Source: an uncultured bacterium (GTDB taxonomy: Bacteria > Bacillota > Clostridia > Lachnospirales > Lachnospiraceae). From it: DNA of 9,316 bases. Position numbers and translations under genes: made by a program. Below, piece after piece: positions 1 through 6,033 of the stretch (position 1 is its first letter; every line of letters begins with the position of its first letter). The stretch covers positions 1-9,316 of the forward strand of contig CAMUHA010000136.1 in assembly GCA_947088515.1 (NCBI GenBank), given 5' to 3'. A model generated the notes under the pieces. That model saw nothing but the letters and a program-made list of their open reading frames with translations. It was not told the DNA's origin and ran no database searches.

Positions 1-1073
1 CTTTTTTGAATCTCCACATTCAGATTTAAATCCTCATAGGGAAGGTTCAGGCATTTGCGCATTGCACTGACTGCATCCGCATATTCAAATCGGACATCCT
101 GATACTTTTGGGATGCCCTGCCAATCATATCCCTAACCGTATTAATTTCATAATACATATCTTTATAATCATGGTCCGTAAAGGCTAAAATCACATTTTC
201 TCCTGCCTGTGCCGTCTCAAAGGCTTCCTCCACATCTTTTAAGGTAATCTGCCGGATGCGGGCATACATGTTCAGGCACCGGGTAATCCATCTTTTACAG
301 GTTCCTTTTTTCTGATAATCCTCATGGGCAGGATGATAGGGATGCCATTCTAAAGGCGCATGACGCCAGTCCCCAAACCGTCCTGCGCTTAAATCCGGTT
401 GGTCCGTCTCTTCCATCCTGACCGACTGGTTTCCAAAGTCAAAAGGAATCCACTGTTCCAAAAACCAGTGAGAGTCTGGACGTTCCGTGTGGAACCCCGG
501 CCGGAATGTGGTAGGAAACCACTGACGGTCAATGACCTTCCTGCACAAAATCTGGTTCAGGTTTTCCCCTCCCCAAAACGCTGTTCCCGACTCATTATAA
601 TTTCCTGAAAAAGGAACCGGGTGATGGTGAAATCCAATACCATCGCCCTGTTTTTGCTCTAAAACCATTTTCTGGTAGCGGTCAAAAACTTTGTGATGAC
701 CGCTATCCCGCCTGCGGGGATTGTTTCCGGTAAATCCCACATGATCCATGCAAAACCAGTTAAATACCCAGCCATTGCCCTTGGAATCAGGAAGCTCACA
801 CCGGAACTTTTCGCTGGTTACATGAGCAAGCATTTCCTGTATTTCCTCCCAGGAGCCTCTTGTGGTTATTTTATGTATATCAACCAGATTCCTGACCGCT
901 TCCTCTTTTCCGCCCAGGTCAAGTTCCCCCTTTTGAAGCTTTATAAGATTTTCCCTTGTGGGAGCAATATCAATTCCAAAAATATTTTTAATCTGTTCAA
1001 AAGGAACCTTTGGTTCTTCATATAAAGGACCTTCTGTATCAATACAATGTACAACAAATACCGTTTTGCTCAT
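1..1073 (-). CDS. Conserved deacetylase-like (NodB/polysaccharide-deacetylase-fold) protein, function unknown, 3' end cut by window
   Basis: An uninterrupted frame of 357 codons runs from ATG at 1073 to the left edge, so the C-terminus is missing. AGGAG sits 7 nt upstream of the start. Near the N-terminus is HCIDTEGP (residues 9-16), whose Asp-Thr-Glu recalls the first acidic motif of polysaccharide deacetylase-like barrels. Further on are FHHHPVPF (148-155, three consecutive His), FRPGFH (190-195, like the RxPxG motif) and AFTDHDYKDM (297-306). This arrangement of Asp, His and Arg-Pro-Gly motifs suggests a metal-dependent carbohydrate deacetylase or hydrolase fold, but spacing differs from classical NodB and I cannot name a substrate. 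No signal peptide or membrane segment is seen, so it probably acts in the cytoplasm. It follows neuA in the same direction, separated by a 104-bp tandem repeat. I recall similar proteins near surface-glycan genes. A role in modifying the nonulosonate or its precursor is inference. Confidence 0.72.
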   Translation of the reverse strand, partial: MSKTVFVVHCIDTEGPLYEEPKVPFEQIKNIFGIDIAPTRENLIKLQKGELDLGGKEEAVRNLVDIHKITTRGSWEEIQEMLAHVTSEKFRCELPDSKGNGWVFNWFCMDHVGFTGNNPRRRDSGHHKVFDRYQKMVLEQKQGDGIGFHHHPVPFSGNYNESGTAFWGGENLNQILCRKVIDRQWFPTTFRPGFHTERPDSHWFLEQWIPFDFGNQSVRMEETDQPDLSAGRFGDWRHAPLEWHPYHPAHEDYQKKGTCKRWITRCLNMYARIRQITLKDVEEAFETAQAGENVILAFTDHDYKDMYYEINTVRDMIGRASQKYQDVRFEYADAVSAMRKCLNLPYEDLNLNVEIQK

Positions 1074-1126
1074 TTTTGTTCTCCTATTTTAGTACCGCTT
1101 CCGTCCTTTCCGGCGCCAATGACCTA

Positions 1127-1167
1127 CAGAGGAAATCCTCTCTGCTTCGCATCCTTCCTTTCCTCTG
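1127..1167 (-). other. Inverted repeat / hairpin in repeat copy 1
   Basis: CAGAGGAAA (1127-1135) pairs perfectly with TTTCCTCTG (1159-1167) across a 23-base centre. The centre holds GCTTCGC at 1144-1150, which is GCGAAGC on the transcribed strand, able to form a small inner hairpin. A competing shorter hairpin (AGAGG-AAAT-CCTCT) overlaps the left arm. No U-tract follows, so a rho-independent terminator is not supported. Confidence 0.75.
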
Positions 1168-1230
1168 GGCCCCTCCAGTCCGTCCGCTGTTTTTAGTACC
1201 GCTTCCGTCCTTTCCGGCGCCAATGACCTA

Positions 1231-1271
1231 CAGAGGAAATCCTCTCTGCTTCGCATCCTTCCTTTCCTCTG
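1231..1271 (-). other. Inverted repeat / hairpin in repeat copy 2
   Basis: This is the same 9-bp perfect inverted repeat as in copy 1, shifted by exactly 104 bases (arms 1231-1239 and 1263-1271, inner GCTTCGC at 1248-1254). In the transcript the two copies could each fold alone or pair with each other, since they are almost identical. Confidence 0.75.
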
Positions 1272-1316
1272 GGCCCCTCCAGTCCGTCCGCTGTTTTAAG
1301 TACCACTTCCGTCCCC

Positions 1317-2072
1317 TTAACGCATCCACGTATAAAGTTCCTGGTATCCGGATTTTGTTTCAAATAAAAATCTCCCTACCACTTCCATCAGCTCTAAATC
1401 TTCTTCACTGTCAATATCCAAAATCCCTGTATCCGGCATATTCCATATAACGGCTTTCCGTTCAAAAATATTATCTTCCAGAAGATACTTCCTGTTATAA
1501 GCATAAATAGAAGCATTCATATCATAGCAGACCGGCGCCTGCTGCCTTGTGGTATAGCTTGTCTGGGAAATTGTCCTGTAATAACCGTCTTCCTTTTTCT
1601 CTACCATATTAAAATAAGGAGAACGCCGGGCGTTGGTAACACTAAAGGAAATATCCGCTTTTGCATCTGCAAGCAGCTTATCCAGGGTCCCCTTTACGTC
1701 ATCAGCCCTCCTTAAGGGAGAGGTCAGGTCTAAGTCTATCACTACGTCAAATATTGCCTTTTCCTTCGCTTCACATTTTTTCAGGGTATCCTTTATCACA
1801 TCTTTTTTACTGACTACATCCCCTGCCAGATTTTCTTCCCTTTTGACCTCTATGAAAGGAACCTTAAGCCCATTCATCTGTGTAAGCAGCGCTTCACTGT
1901 CTGTATTTAATGCTAAACAAATATGGTCATACAAACTGCCATACTGTCTGATGAACAAATCATACGCTGCCACCGTATAACTTAAAAGGGGTTTTCCGCA
2001 AAACTCCCTTGTATTTTTTCCCTTTACTCCCTTTGAACCCGCACGGGCGCATATTGTAAACAATAAATTCAC
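1317..2072 (-). CDS. neuA: CMP-nonulosonate (acylneuraminate) cytidylyltransferase
   Basis: The 251-aa product transfers CMP from CTP to a nonulosonic acid, giving the activated donor for glycan assembly in the cytoplasm. The N-terminal nucleotide-binding signature reads CARAGSKGVKGKN (residues 8-20), and the family metal-binding Asp pair is in LDIDSEEDL (218-226). TSPLR (117-121) is the usual TSPLR motif, but the preceding residues are DLDL where many NeuA proteins have LLQP, so Gln is replaced by Asp115. I chose GTG at 2072 as start because AGGGAGAG lies just upstream; a longer frame from TTG at 2099 would add nine residues before the conserved beta-strand. Length suits a minimal NeuA without an esterase domain. 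It lies 44 nt after neuC. It could equally be a CMP-legionaminate synthetase (LegF type); the motif variant does not settle this. Confidence 0.9.
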   Translation of the reverse strand: MNLLFTICARAGSKGVKGKNTREFCGKPLLSYTVAAYDLFIRQYGSLYDHICLALNTDSEALLTQMNGLKVPFIEVKREENLAGDVVSKKDVIKDTLKKCEAKEKAIFDVVIDLDLTSPLRRADDVKGTLDKLLADAKADISFSVTNARRSPYFNMVEKKEDGYYRTISQTSYTTRQQAPVCYDMNASIYAYNRKYLLEDNIFERKAVIWNMPDTGILDIDSEEDLELMEVVGRFLFETKSGYQELYTWMR

Positions 2073-2077
2073 TTTTT

Positions 2078-2085
2078 CTCTCCCT
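2078..2085 (-). promoter_or_regulatory. Ribosome binding site deciding the neuA GTG start
   Basis: On the minus strand AGGGAGAG is followed by AAAAA and GTG at 2072. The AGGGAG core is 7 nt from the GTG, an ideal spacing, whereas the upstream TTG at 2099 has no comparable site. Confidence 0.7.
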
Positions 2086-2116
2086 AAAGTATAAATCAAA
2101 GACCGTCCCGGCTAAA

Positions 2117-3274
2117 TCAGGGCAGGTCATAAAATTTTTTCGGTTTATTTTTATTTTTGTCCAGATATTCTAAAATATACTGATAAATCATCCCTGAAGT
2201 ATTTTCTCCTTCGTAAGGATTTTTTATGGCTTCCAGCCTTCCCCTGGCATACATATCCTCCGCCTTTTGCACTGCCGCTAAAATATCCTCTGTCCTGTTG
2301 CCGCAGTCTGTCACAGAAGCCGCCCGCTCCCGTCCCTGCTGCCGCAGGCCGATGTTTACTGTAGGCACCCCAAAGGAAGGGGCCTCAATAATTCCGCTTG
2401 AGGAATTTCCAATAACCATCCTGCAAAACCGCAGCGCGCTTAAATAACGTATCATTCCCATAGAAGTAAATGCAATTGTATTTTCAGAATGTTCTGCCGT
2501 ATACTGGTCAATCATCCCGTTAATCACTCTTCCCTCTGCATCTGCATTTGCCTTTGTAAAAATCACTTTATAGGGCAGGGCTTTGAGCGCATCTAACAAA
2601 TTCTGAAACTGCTCTTTTGCTGTATTTACTTCAAGCGTAACCGGATGATAGGTGACAATTACAAAAGGCCTATCCAGTAAAAACTGTATACTCTCCTCAA
2701 GCTCCTCTTTTTCCATTAATTTCTGTGCCTTAATATTTTCTATGCCTGGCGCGCCAACACAGTAGACGCTTTCCGGCGTTTCCCCCATCTGAATAATCCG
2801 CTTACGGTATCTGGGAGCTGCCGTAAAATGCAGGGTACTCATTTTTGTAATTGCATGACGCATGGCATCGTCCACAGCCCCTTCTGTCAGCTCTCCTCCA
2901 TGAAGGTGCGCAATGGGTATACCCTGCAGCATTGCCGCCGAGGCTGCCGCAAAGGTCTCAAACCGATCCCCCAAAAGAACCACCATAGCCGGAGAGACCC
3001 GTGTAAAAATATCCGCAAAGCCAATCATTCCAAGTCCCACAGATTTTGAAACTCCGTTGGAAGTGTCAGAACTTAACAGCATCTCATTTTTTTCATATTC
3101 CAGAAAGCCATCCAGCTCAATCTCCCGGTATGTAAGCCCATACTCCGGCGATAGATGCATACCAGTAACCAGCAGACAAAGCTCCGTCTCTTTCCCTTCT
3201 TTTATCCGGCACAATAAAGGCTTTAACAATCCATATTCCGCCCTTGTGCCTGTTACCACACAGATTTTCTTCAT
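2117..3274 (-). CDS. neuC: UDP-N-acetylglucosamine 2-epimerase, hydrolysing (NeuC/LegG family)
   Basis: The 385-aa product belongs to the GT-B-fold hydrolysing 2-epimerases, which release UDP and invert C2 to give ManNAc (NeuC) or its 2,4-diacetamido-6-deoxy analogue (LegG). Visible signatures are VTGTRAEYGLLKPLL (7-21), LLGDRFE (100-106), HLHGGELTEGA (123-133), TYHPVT (208-213) and the UDP-binding run GNSSSGIIEAPSF (289-301) followed by RQQGR (311-315). Length is normal for the family. Its ATG overlaps the upstream neuD stop as ATGA, implying translational coupling, and neuA follows 44 nt after its stop. Nothing looks truncated. Substrate choice between UDP-GlcNAc and UDP-diNAc-bacillosamine cannot be read from these motifs; the lack of in-window bacillosamine genes favours UDP-GlcNAc weakly, because the cluster continues beyond both edges. 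Confidence 0.93.
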   Translation of the reverse strand: MKKICVVTGTRAEYGLLKPLLCRIKEGKETELCLLVTGMHLSPEYGLTYREIELDGFLEYEKNEMLLSSDTSNGVSKSVGLGMIGFADIFTRVSPAMVVLLGDRFETFAAASAAMLQGIPIAHLHGGELTEGAVDDAMRHAITKMSTLHFTAAPRYRKRIIQMGETPESVYCVGAPGIENIKAQKLMEKEELEESIQFLLDRPFVIVTYHPVTLEVNTAKEQFQNLLDALKALPYKVIFTKANADAEGRVINGMIDQYTAEHSENTIAFTSMGMIRYLSALRFCRMVIGNSSSGIIEAPSFGVPTVNIGLRQQGRERAASVTDCGNRTEDILAAVQKAEDMYARGRLEAIKNPYEGENTSGMIYQYILEYLDKNKNKPKKFYDLP

Positions 3275-3912
3275 TCCCTGTTCCGTTTTCTTTCTACCCT
3301 TCCATATTTAATCATTCCATCTGGAACCGCTCTGGTGACAACCGTTCCTGCCCCTATCAATACATTTTCTCCGACAGCCACTTCCTGTATCACCACTGCC
3401 CCTGCGCCTATCAGTGTCCGCTCTCCTACATGCACACCGCCACACAAAACGCTTCCTACCGCTACATGTGAATATCTGCCAACCATACAGTCATGCTCCA
3501 CCACTGCCGCCGAATTGATAATGCACATATCCCCAATTTGGGTGCCTGCATTTATCACTGCCTGTTTTCCCACAAAAATACCTTCTCCCATTTTCACATC
3601 CAGCGCCACTGCTGCAGCCGGGTCAATAATATTTGGCAGCCGGTATCCGCTTTTTTTTATCTTATCATATAAAGCTTCCCTGACAGTTCCCTTTCCCATA
3701 TATCCCAAAGTAACAAAGGCGTTTTGTATTCCTGTTTTAAAAAACTTTTCCAGGTCATCATCTGTTCCAATCACTTCATATTCCTTATACCGCAGACCTT
3801 TTTTCTCTTCCAAATCCAGAAATCCCGAAATATGATACTTCCCCCCCTGTTCAATGCAATCTGCTACGCTGTGGGCATGTCCGCCTGTCCCCAGCAAAAG
3901 AATCTCCTCCAT
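3271..3912 (-). CDS. neuD: NeuD/PglD-type sugar acetyltransferase
   Basis: The 213-aa protein has the two-part architecture of the NeuD/PglD family: an N-terminal Rossmann-like sugar-binding domain beginning LLLGTGGHAHSV (5-16), then a left-handed beta-helix of hexapeptide repeats from about residue 95, which binds acetyl-CoA. VEHDC (138-142) carries the likely catalytic base His140, and His149 follows in SHVAVG. Family members O-acetylate sialic acid or N-acetylate a 4-amino UDP-sugar (PglD, LegH), so the exact acceptor is open. The C-terminus (VPDGMIKYGRVERKR, then a short charged tail) departs from the usual VPxGxxxxGxPA ending of hexapeptide acyltransferases. It lies 45 nt after the oxidoreductase gene, and its stop overlaps the neuC start by 4 bases. 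ATG at 3912 is preceded by a purine-rich GGAAGGAAAG. Confidence 0.85.
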   Translation of the reverse strand: MEEILLLGTGGHAHSVADCIEQGGKYHISGFLDLEEKKGLRYKEYEVIGTDDDLEKFFKTGIQNAFVTLGYMGKGTVREALYDKIKKSGYRLPNIIDPAAAVALDVKMGEGIFVGKQAVINAGTQIGDMCIINSAAVVEHDCMVGRYSHVAVGSVLCGGVHVGERTLIGAGAVVIQEVAVGENVLIGAGTVVTRAVPDGMIKYGRVERKRNRE

Positions 3913-3957
3913 AAAAAGACTTTCCTTCCCGCCTGTCGCTATCCAATCTGACAGCTA

Positions 3958-4896
3958 TTATTTTCCTGACGCAATATTAAGCGTTTCTATCGCTTGTCCA
4001 ATAGAATTGTCATTTTCACATACACCGTTTATTATATCAAAAAAATGCGCAATTTCCCTTATTTGATAATCATCCCTGTTTTCTTCAAAGACAATATCTT
4101 CTGTGCCATCACTAAAGGAAATCTTTCCGTTTCTGATATCTGCCACAATCCTTTTCTCCGGTAAATGTATCTCCAGTCTCCTTGTCTCCACTTTTCCAAA
4201 ATAGTCCAGGTGCAGTTCATAAACGGTATGGTCCGACCGTCCAATATAAACAGCAATATCATTGCTGTCAATTTCCAGTTCTGATACTTTTTCCTGTATG
4301 GTCATAACCTTATCCGGTTTTCCAAACAGCCATGACAGATAGTCCCATTCATGGATTAAGTCTGTGCCCACACCGCCGCCCATACTTTTCCGGGCGCTGT
4401 ATGACTTCCGGTAATCCTCCCCCGGATGCCACATTGGAAGATATGTGGAGCACACTGCCCTGACCGAATAAGCCCTCCTGCAGTCAATATTCTCTTTCAC
4501 ATACTGTAGCGTTTTTGTATAGCGCAAAGGACACGCTACATAGGCTGTCAGCTTTTCCGGCAAAGGTTCCAATGGAAGGCTGCCGCTTTCCAGTACTGGT
4601 TTTTCAATAAACATGCTTTTGGTACAATCCTGATACCTCCTGATGCTCTCCCGGTGCATAGCTGTGGGATTGGTAATAAAAATAATATCATAGTCTTCTA
4701 AAATACGGTCTTCATACGTATATTGTCTGGAGATGTAGGCCGAAAGCTCCATGTCCAAGCTCCCTCCTATGCCGCTTCTAATGGCGTCAATCTCATATCC
4801 CCATCCTTGTTCCTGCAGATATCTTACTGTATTTTTTAAATGTCTCCTGCCAATAGAGCCCAGGCCGCAAAAGCCAATTTTATAGTAATTCTTCAT
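3958..4896 (-). CDS. Gfo/Idh/MocA-family NAD(P)-dependent oxidoreductase (canonical motifs)
   Basis: The 312-aa protein starts with a Rossmann dinucleotide-binding fold (GFCGLGSIGRRH, residues 8-19). It keeps the EKP motif (98-100), whose lysine takes part in catalysis in this family, and a DLIHEWD segment (179-185) that matches the conserved Asp/His catalytic positions. It is therefore expected to oxidise or reduce a sugar or sugar-nucleotide hydroxyl with NAD(P). It shares an LPxWHPxE segment (153-160) with the neighbouring paralogue (148-155 there), so the two are related and may see similar substrates. AGGAAGG precedes ATG at 4896. It is the first gene after a 118-nt gap with a possible promoter. 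Its substrate is unknown; involvement in making or modifying the nonulosonate precursor is inferred from position only. Confidence 0.85.
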   Translation of the reverse strand: MKNYYKIGFCGLGSIGRRHLKNTVRYLQEQGWGYEIDAIRSGIGGSLDMELSAYISRQYTYEDRILEDYDIIFITNPTAMHRESIRRYQDCTKSMFIEKPVLESGSLPLEPLPEKLTAYVACPLRYTKTLQYVKENIDCRRAYSVRAVCSTYLPMWHPGEDYRKSYSARKSMGGGVGTDLIHEWDYLSWLFGKPDKVMTIQEKVSELEIDSNDIAVYIGRSDHTVYELHLDYFGKVETRRLEIHLPEKRIVADIRNGKISFSDGTEDIVFEENRDDYQIREIAHFFDIINGVCENDNSIGQAIETLNIASGK

Positions 4897-5014
4897 CCGC
4901 CTTCCTCATTTTACAAGCGTTAAATCAAAATGCCTTAATCTACAATTTATCTGTTAATATTGTACCATAGTTTTATGTTTTCGAATAGGTCGACCGCCCC
5001 GGCAAATATCTGTT
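4897..5014 (-). other. 118-nt spacer between the two oxidoreductase genes
   Basis: This AT-rich gap is longer than most junctions in the left half of the cluster. It holds a possible extended -10 promoter (4959-4967) and an 8-bp palindrome GGTCGACC (4988-4995) upstream of it. No open frame or clear terminator hairpin is visible. Confidence 0.6.
4959..4967 (-). promoter_or_regulatory. Possible extended -10 promoter
   Basis: On the minus strand TGGTACAAT fits the extended -10 form TGn-TATAAT with one mismatch, in an AT-rich context about 60 nt ahead of the oxidoreductase start at 4896. No good TTGACA-like -35 is found at 16-18 bp spacing, so it would depend on the extended -10. It could give a second transcript covering the oxidoreductase, neuD, neuC and neuA. 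Confidence 0.35.
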
Positions 5015-5983
5015 TTAAATCCTGTCAATAATCTCCAACACTTTTTTGTCCTTCTCAAAATCGTACTTTGGCAGAATGCCTTCTTTTACCTGCCGGAAAA
5101 ACGCTTCTATCTCATGCAGATATCCGTTTTCCACAATAAAGGTTTCATACCCCTCACGCCGGTCCACCTTTTCATACAAGTTCACATACACATCTTTCTT
5201 CTGACAAAAATCAAAATAATATAACCCTTCCGGGGAGCCGTTCCATCCAAGGTACAAATCCTCTGAAAAAATCTCCAGATTTCTCACCGCTTTTCTTGAA
5301 ACAACGTCCACAATCAGCGCACCCTTTGCCCCGCTTTCATGCTCTATGCTGACAATATAATTATCAGCATAATCTATGGCAAGATTTGTATTTTTACTCT
5401 TCAGGGCAGATATTCCTTTAACATTCCCAAACGTATCCAGCAGCCATGGCAGTTCAATGGCAAAAATTTCCCTGCAGCCACCAGTTCTCCTATTGCCGAT
5501 AAAGTAATCCTGATAAGACTCCCAGGGATGCCAGTCTGGCAGATACTGCCCAATATGATACACATAATTAACCAGCCCCCTGCTTTCCTTTACCTTCTTG
5601 TTAATATACTGGATTTCCTCTCTGTACAGGAAAGTGGAAGAAACAAATAAAACCTTATCCCTCTCCTTAGCTAACTGGATGTTCTCATCATAGCCGTCTG
5701 CCACAAGATTCATTTCTGTAAACACATGGATATTTTTCAAAATACACTCTTTTATCAAAACACTGTGAGACAGCGGTGAAGTTGCAATAAATGCACAGTC
5801 GAAAGCTCCTTCCTCCGCAAAAGATAATCCCCCCAGTGTTTTAATTCCAAACACTTCTTCCGCCTGCGTTCTCCTCTCCTGTGACTGGTCAATTCCAACA
5901 ATCTCCAATGTCCTATCATATTGCTTTAACAGACGGATTCTCCTCTTCCCCATGGACCCCAGCCCAATTACCACAACCTTCAT
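5015..5983 (-). CDS. Atypical Gfo/Idh/MocA-family protein lacking canonical catalytic motifs
   Basis: The 322-aa protein begins with an intact dinucleotide-binding motif (MKVVVIGLGSMGKRR, 1-15), so NAD(P) binding is likely. Where the family has EKP it reads TEMNL (89-93), with Met91 and Asn92 replacing Lys and Pro. Where the paralogue encoded at 3958-4896 has DLIHEWD it reads FAIELPW (174-180), so the usual Asp and His are also absent. The LPDWHPWE stretch (148-155) aligns with the paralogue's LPMWHPGE, supporting common descent. The frame is full length without stops or shifts, and the rest looks well conserved, so this is more likely a distinct subfamily than a decaying gene. Possible roles are a partner subunit of the other oxidoreductase or an enzyme with different chemistry. 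ATG at 5983 follows GAGGGAGATGGGGA; neuB ends 50 nt upstream. Confidence 0.82.
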   Translation of the reverse strand: MKVVVIGLGSMGKRRIRLLKQYDRTLEIVGIDQSQERRTQAEEVFGIKTLGGLSFAEEGAFDCAFIATSPLSHSVLIKECILKNIHVFTEMNLVADGYDENIQLAKERDKVLFVSSTFLYREEIQYINKKVKESRGLVNYVYHIGQYLPDWHPWESYQDYFIGNRRTGGCREIFAIELPWLLDTFGNVKGISALKSKNTNLAIDYADNYIVSIEHESGAKGALIVDVVSRKAVRNLEIFSEDLYLGWNGSPEGLYYFDFCQKKDVYVNLYEKVDRREGYETFIVENGYLHEIEAFFRQVKEGILPKYDFEKDKKVLEIIDRI

Positions 5984-6033
5984 TCCCCATCTCCCTCATT
6001 TCCTTAGATTACACCTTATAAGTTGCTCCCTGC

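Larger units (their letters stand above)
1091..1315. repeat. 104-bp tandem repeat, two full copies plus a partial third
   Basis: Copy 1 spans 1091-1194 and copy 2 spans 1195-1298; they differ at one base only, the last (t versus a). A partial third copy of 17 bases (1299-1315, two mismatches) abuts the neuA stop codon at 1317. On the transcribed (minus) strand each unit runs from CAGCGGACGG to GGACGGAAGCGGTACT, followed by an A-rich junction. The heptamer GGACGGA occurs near both ends of a unit. Removing both copies would leave an ordinary spacer of about 35 nt between the neuA stop and the next gene's Shine-Dalgarno, so the repeat looks inserted and then duplicated. It encodes no credible protein: the frame across it shifts because 104 is not a multiple of three. 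It also has no T-tract that would make it a typical terminator. It resembles a REP/MITE-like dispersed element, though that cannot be tested from one locus. Confidence 0.93.

Noticed and set aside
1091..1315. CRISPR array
   Set aside because: The repeated unit is 104 bp, directly tandem, with only two full copies and no unique spacers; no cas genes are visible.
1074..1316. Rho-independent terminator after neuA
   Set aside because: Hairpins exist, but none is followed by a U-tract on the transcribed strand, and the A-run at the unit edge is on the wrong strand for a minus-strand terminator.
1010..1450. A plus-strand open frame of 146 codons across the tandem repeat
   Set aside because: It spans the repeat array and overlaps the 3' end of neuA and the start of the deacetylase-like gene on the other strand. 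It lacks a ribosome binding site, and its low-complexity product changes frame from copy to copy.
4059..4271. A 70-codon minus-strand frame inside the canonical oxidoreductase, suggesting a frameshift
   Set aside because: The main frame continues without a stop through this region with good family motifs, so this is an out-of-frame shadow.
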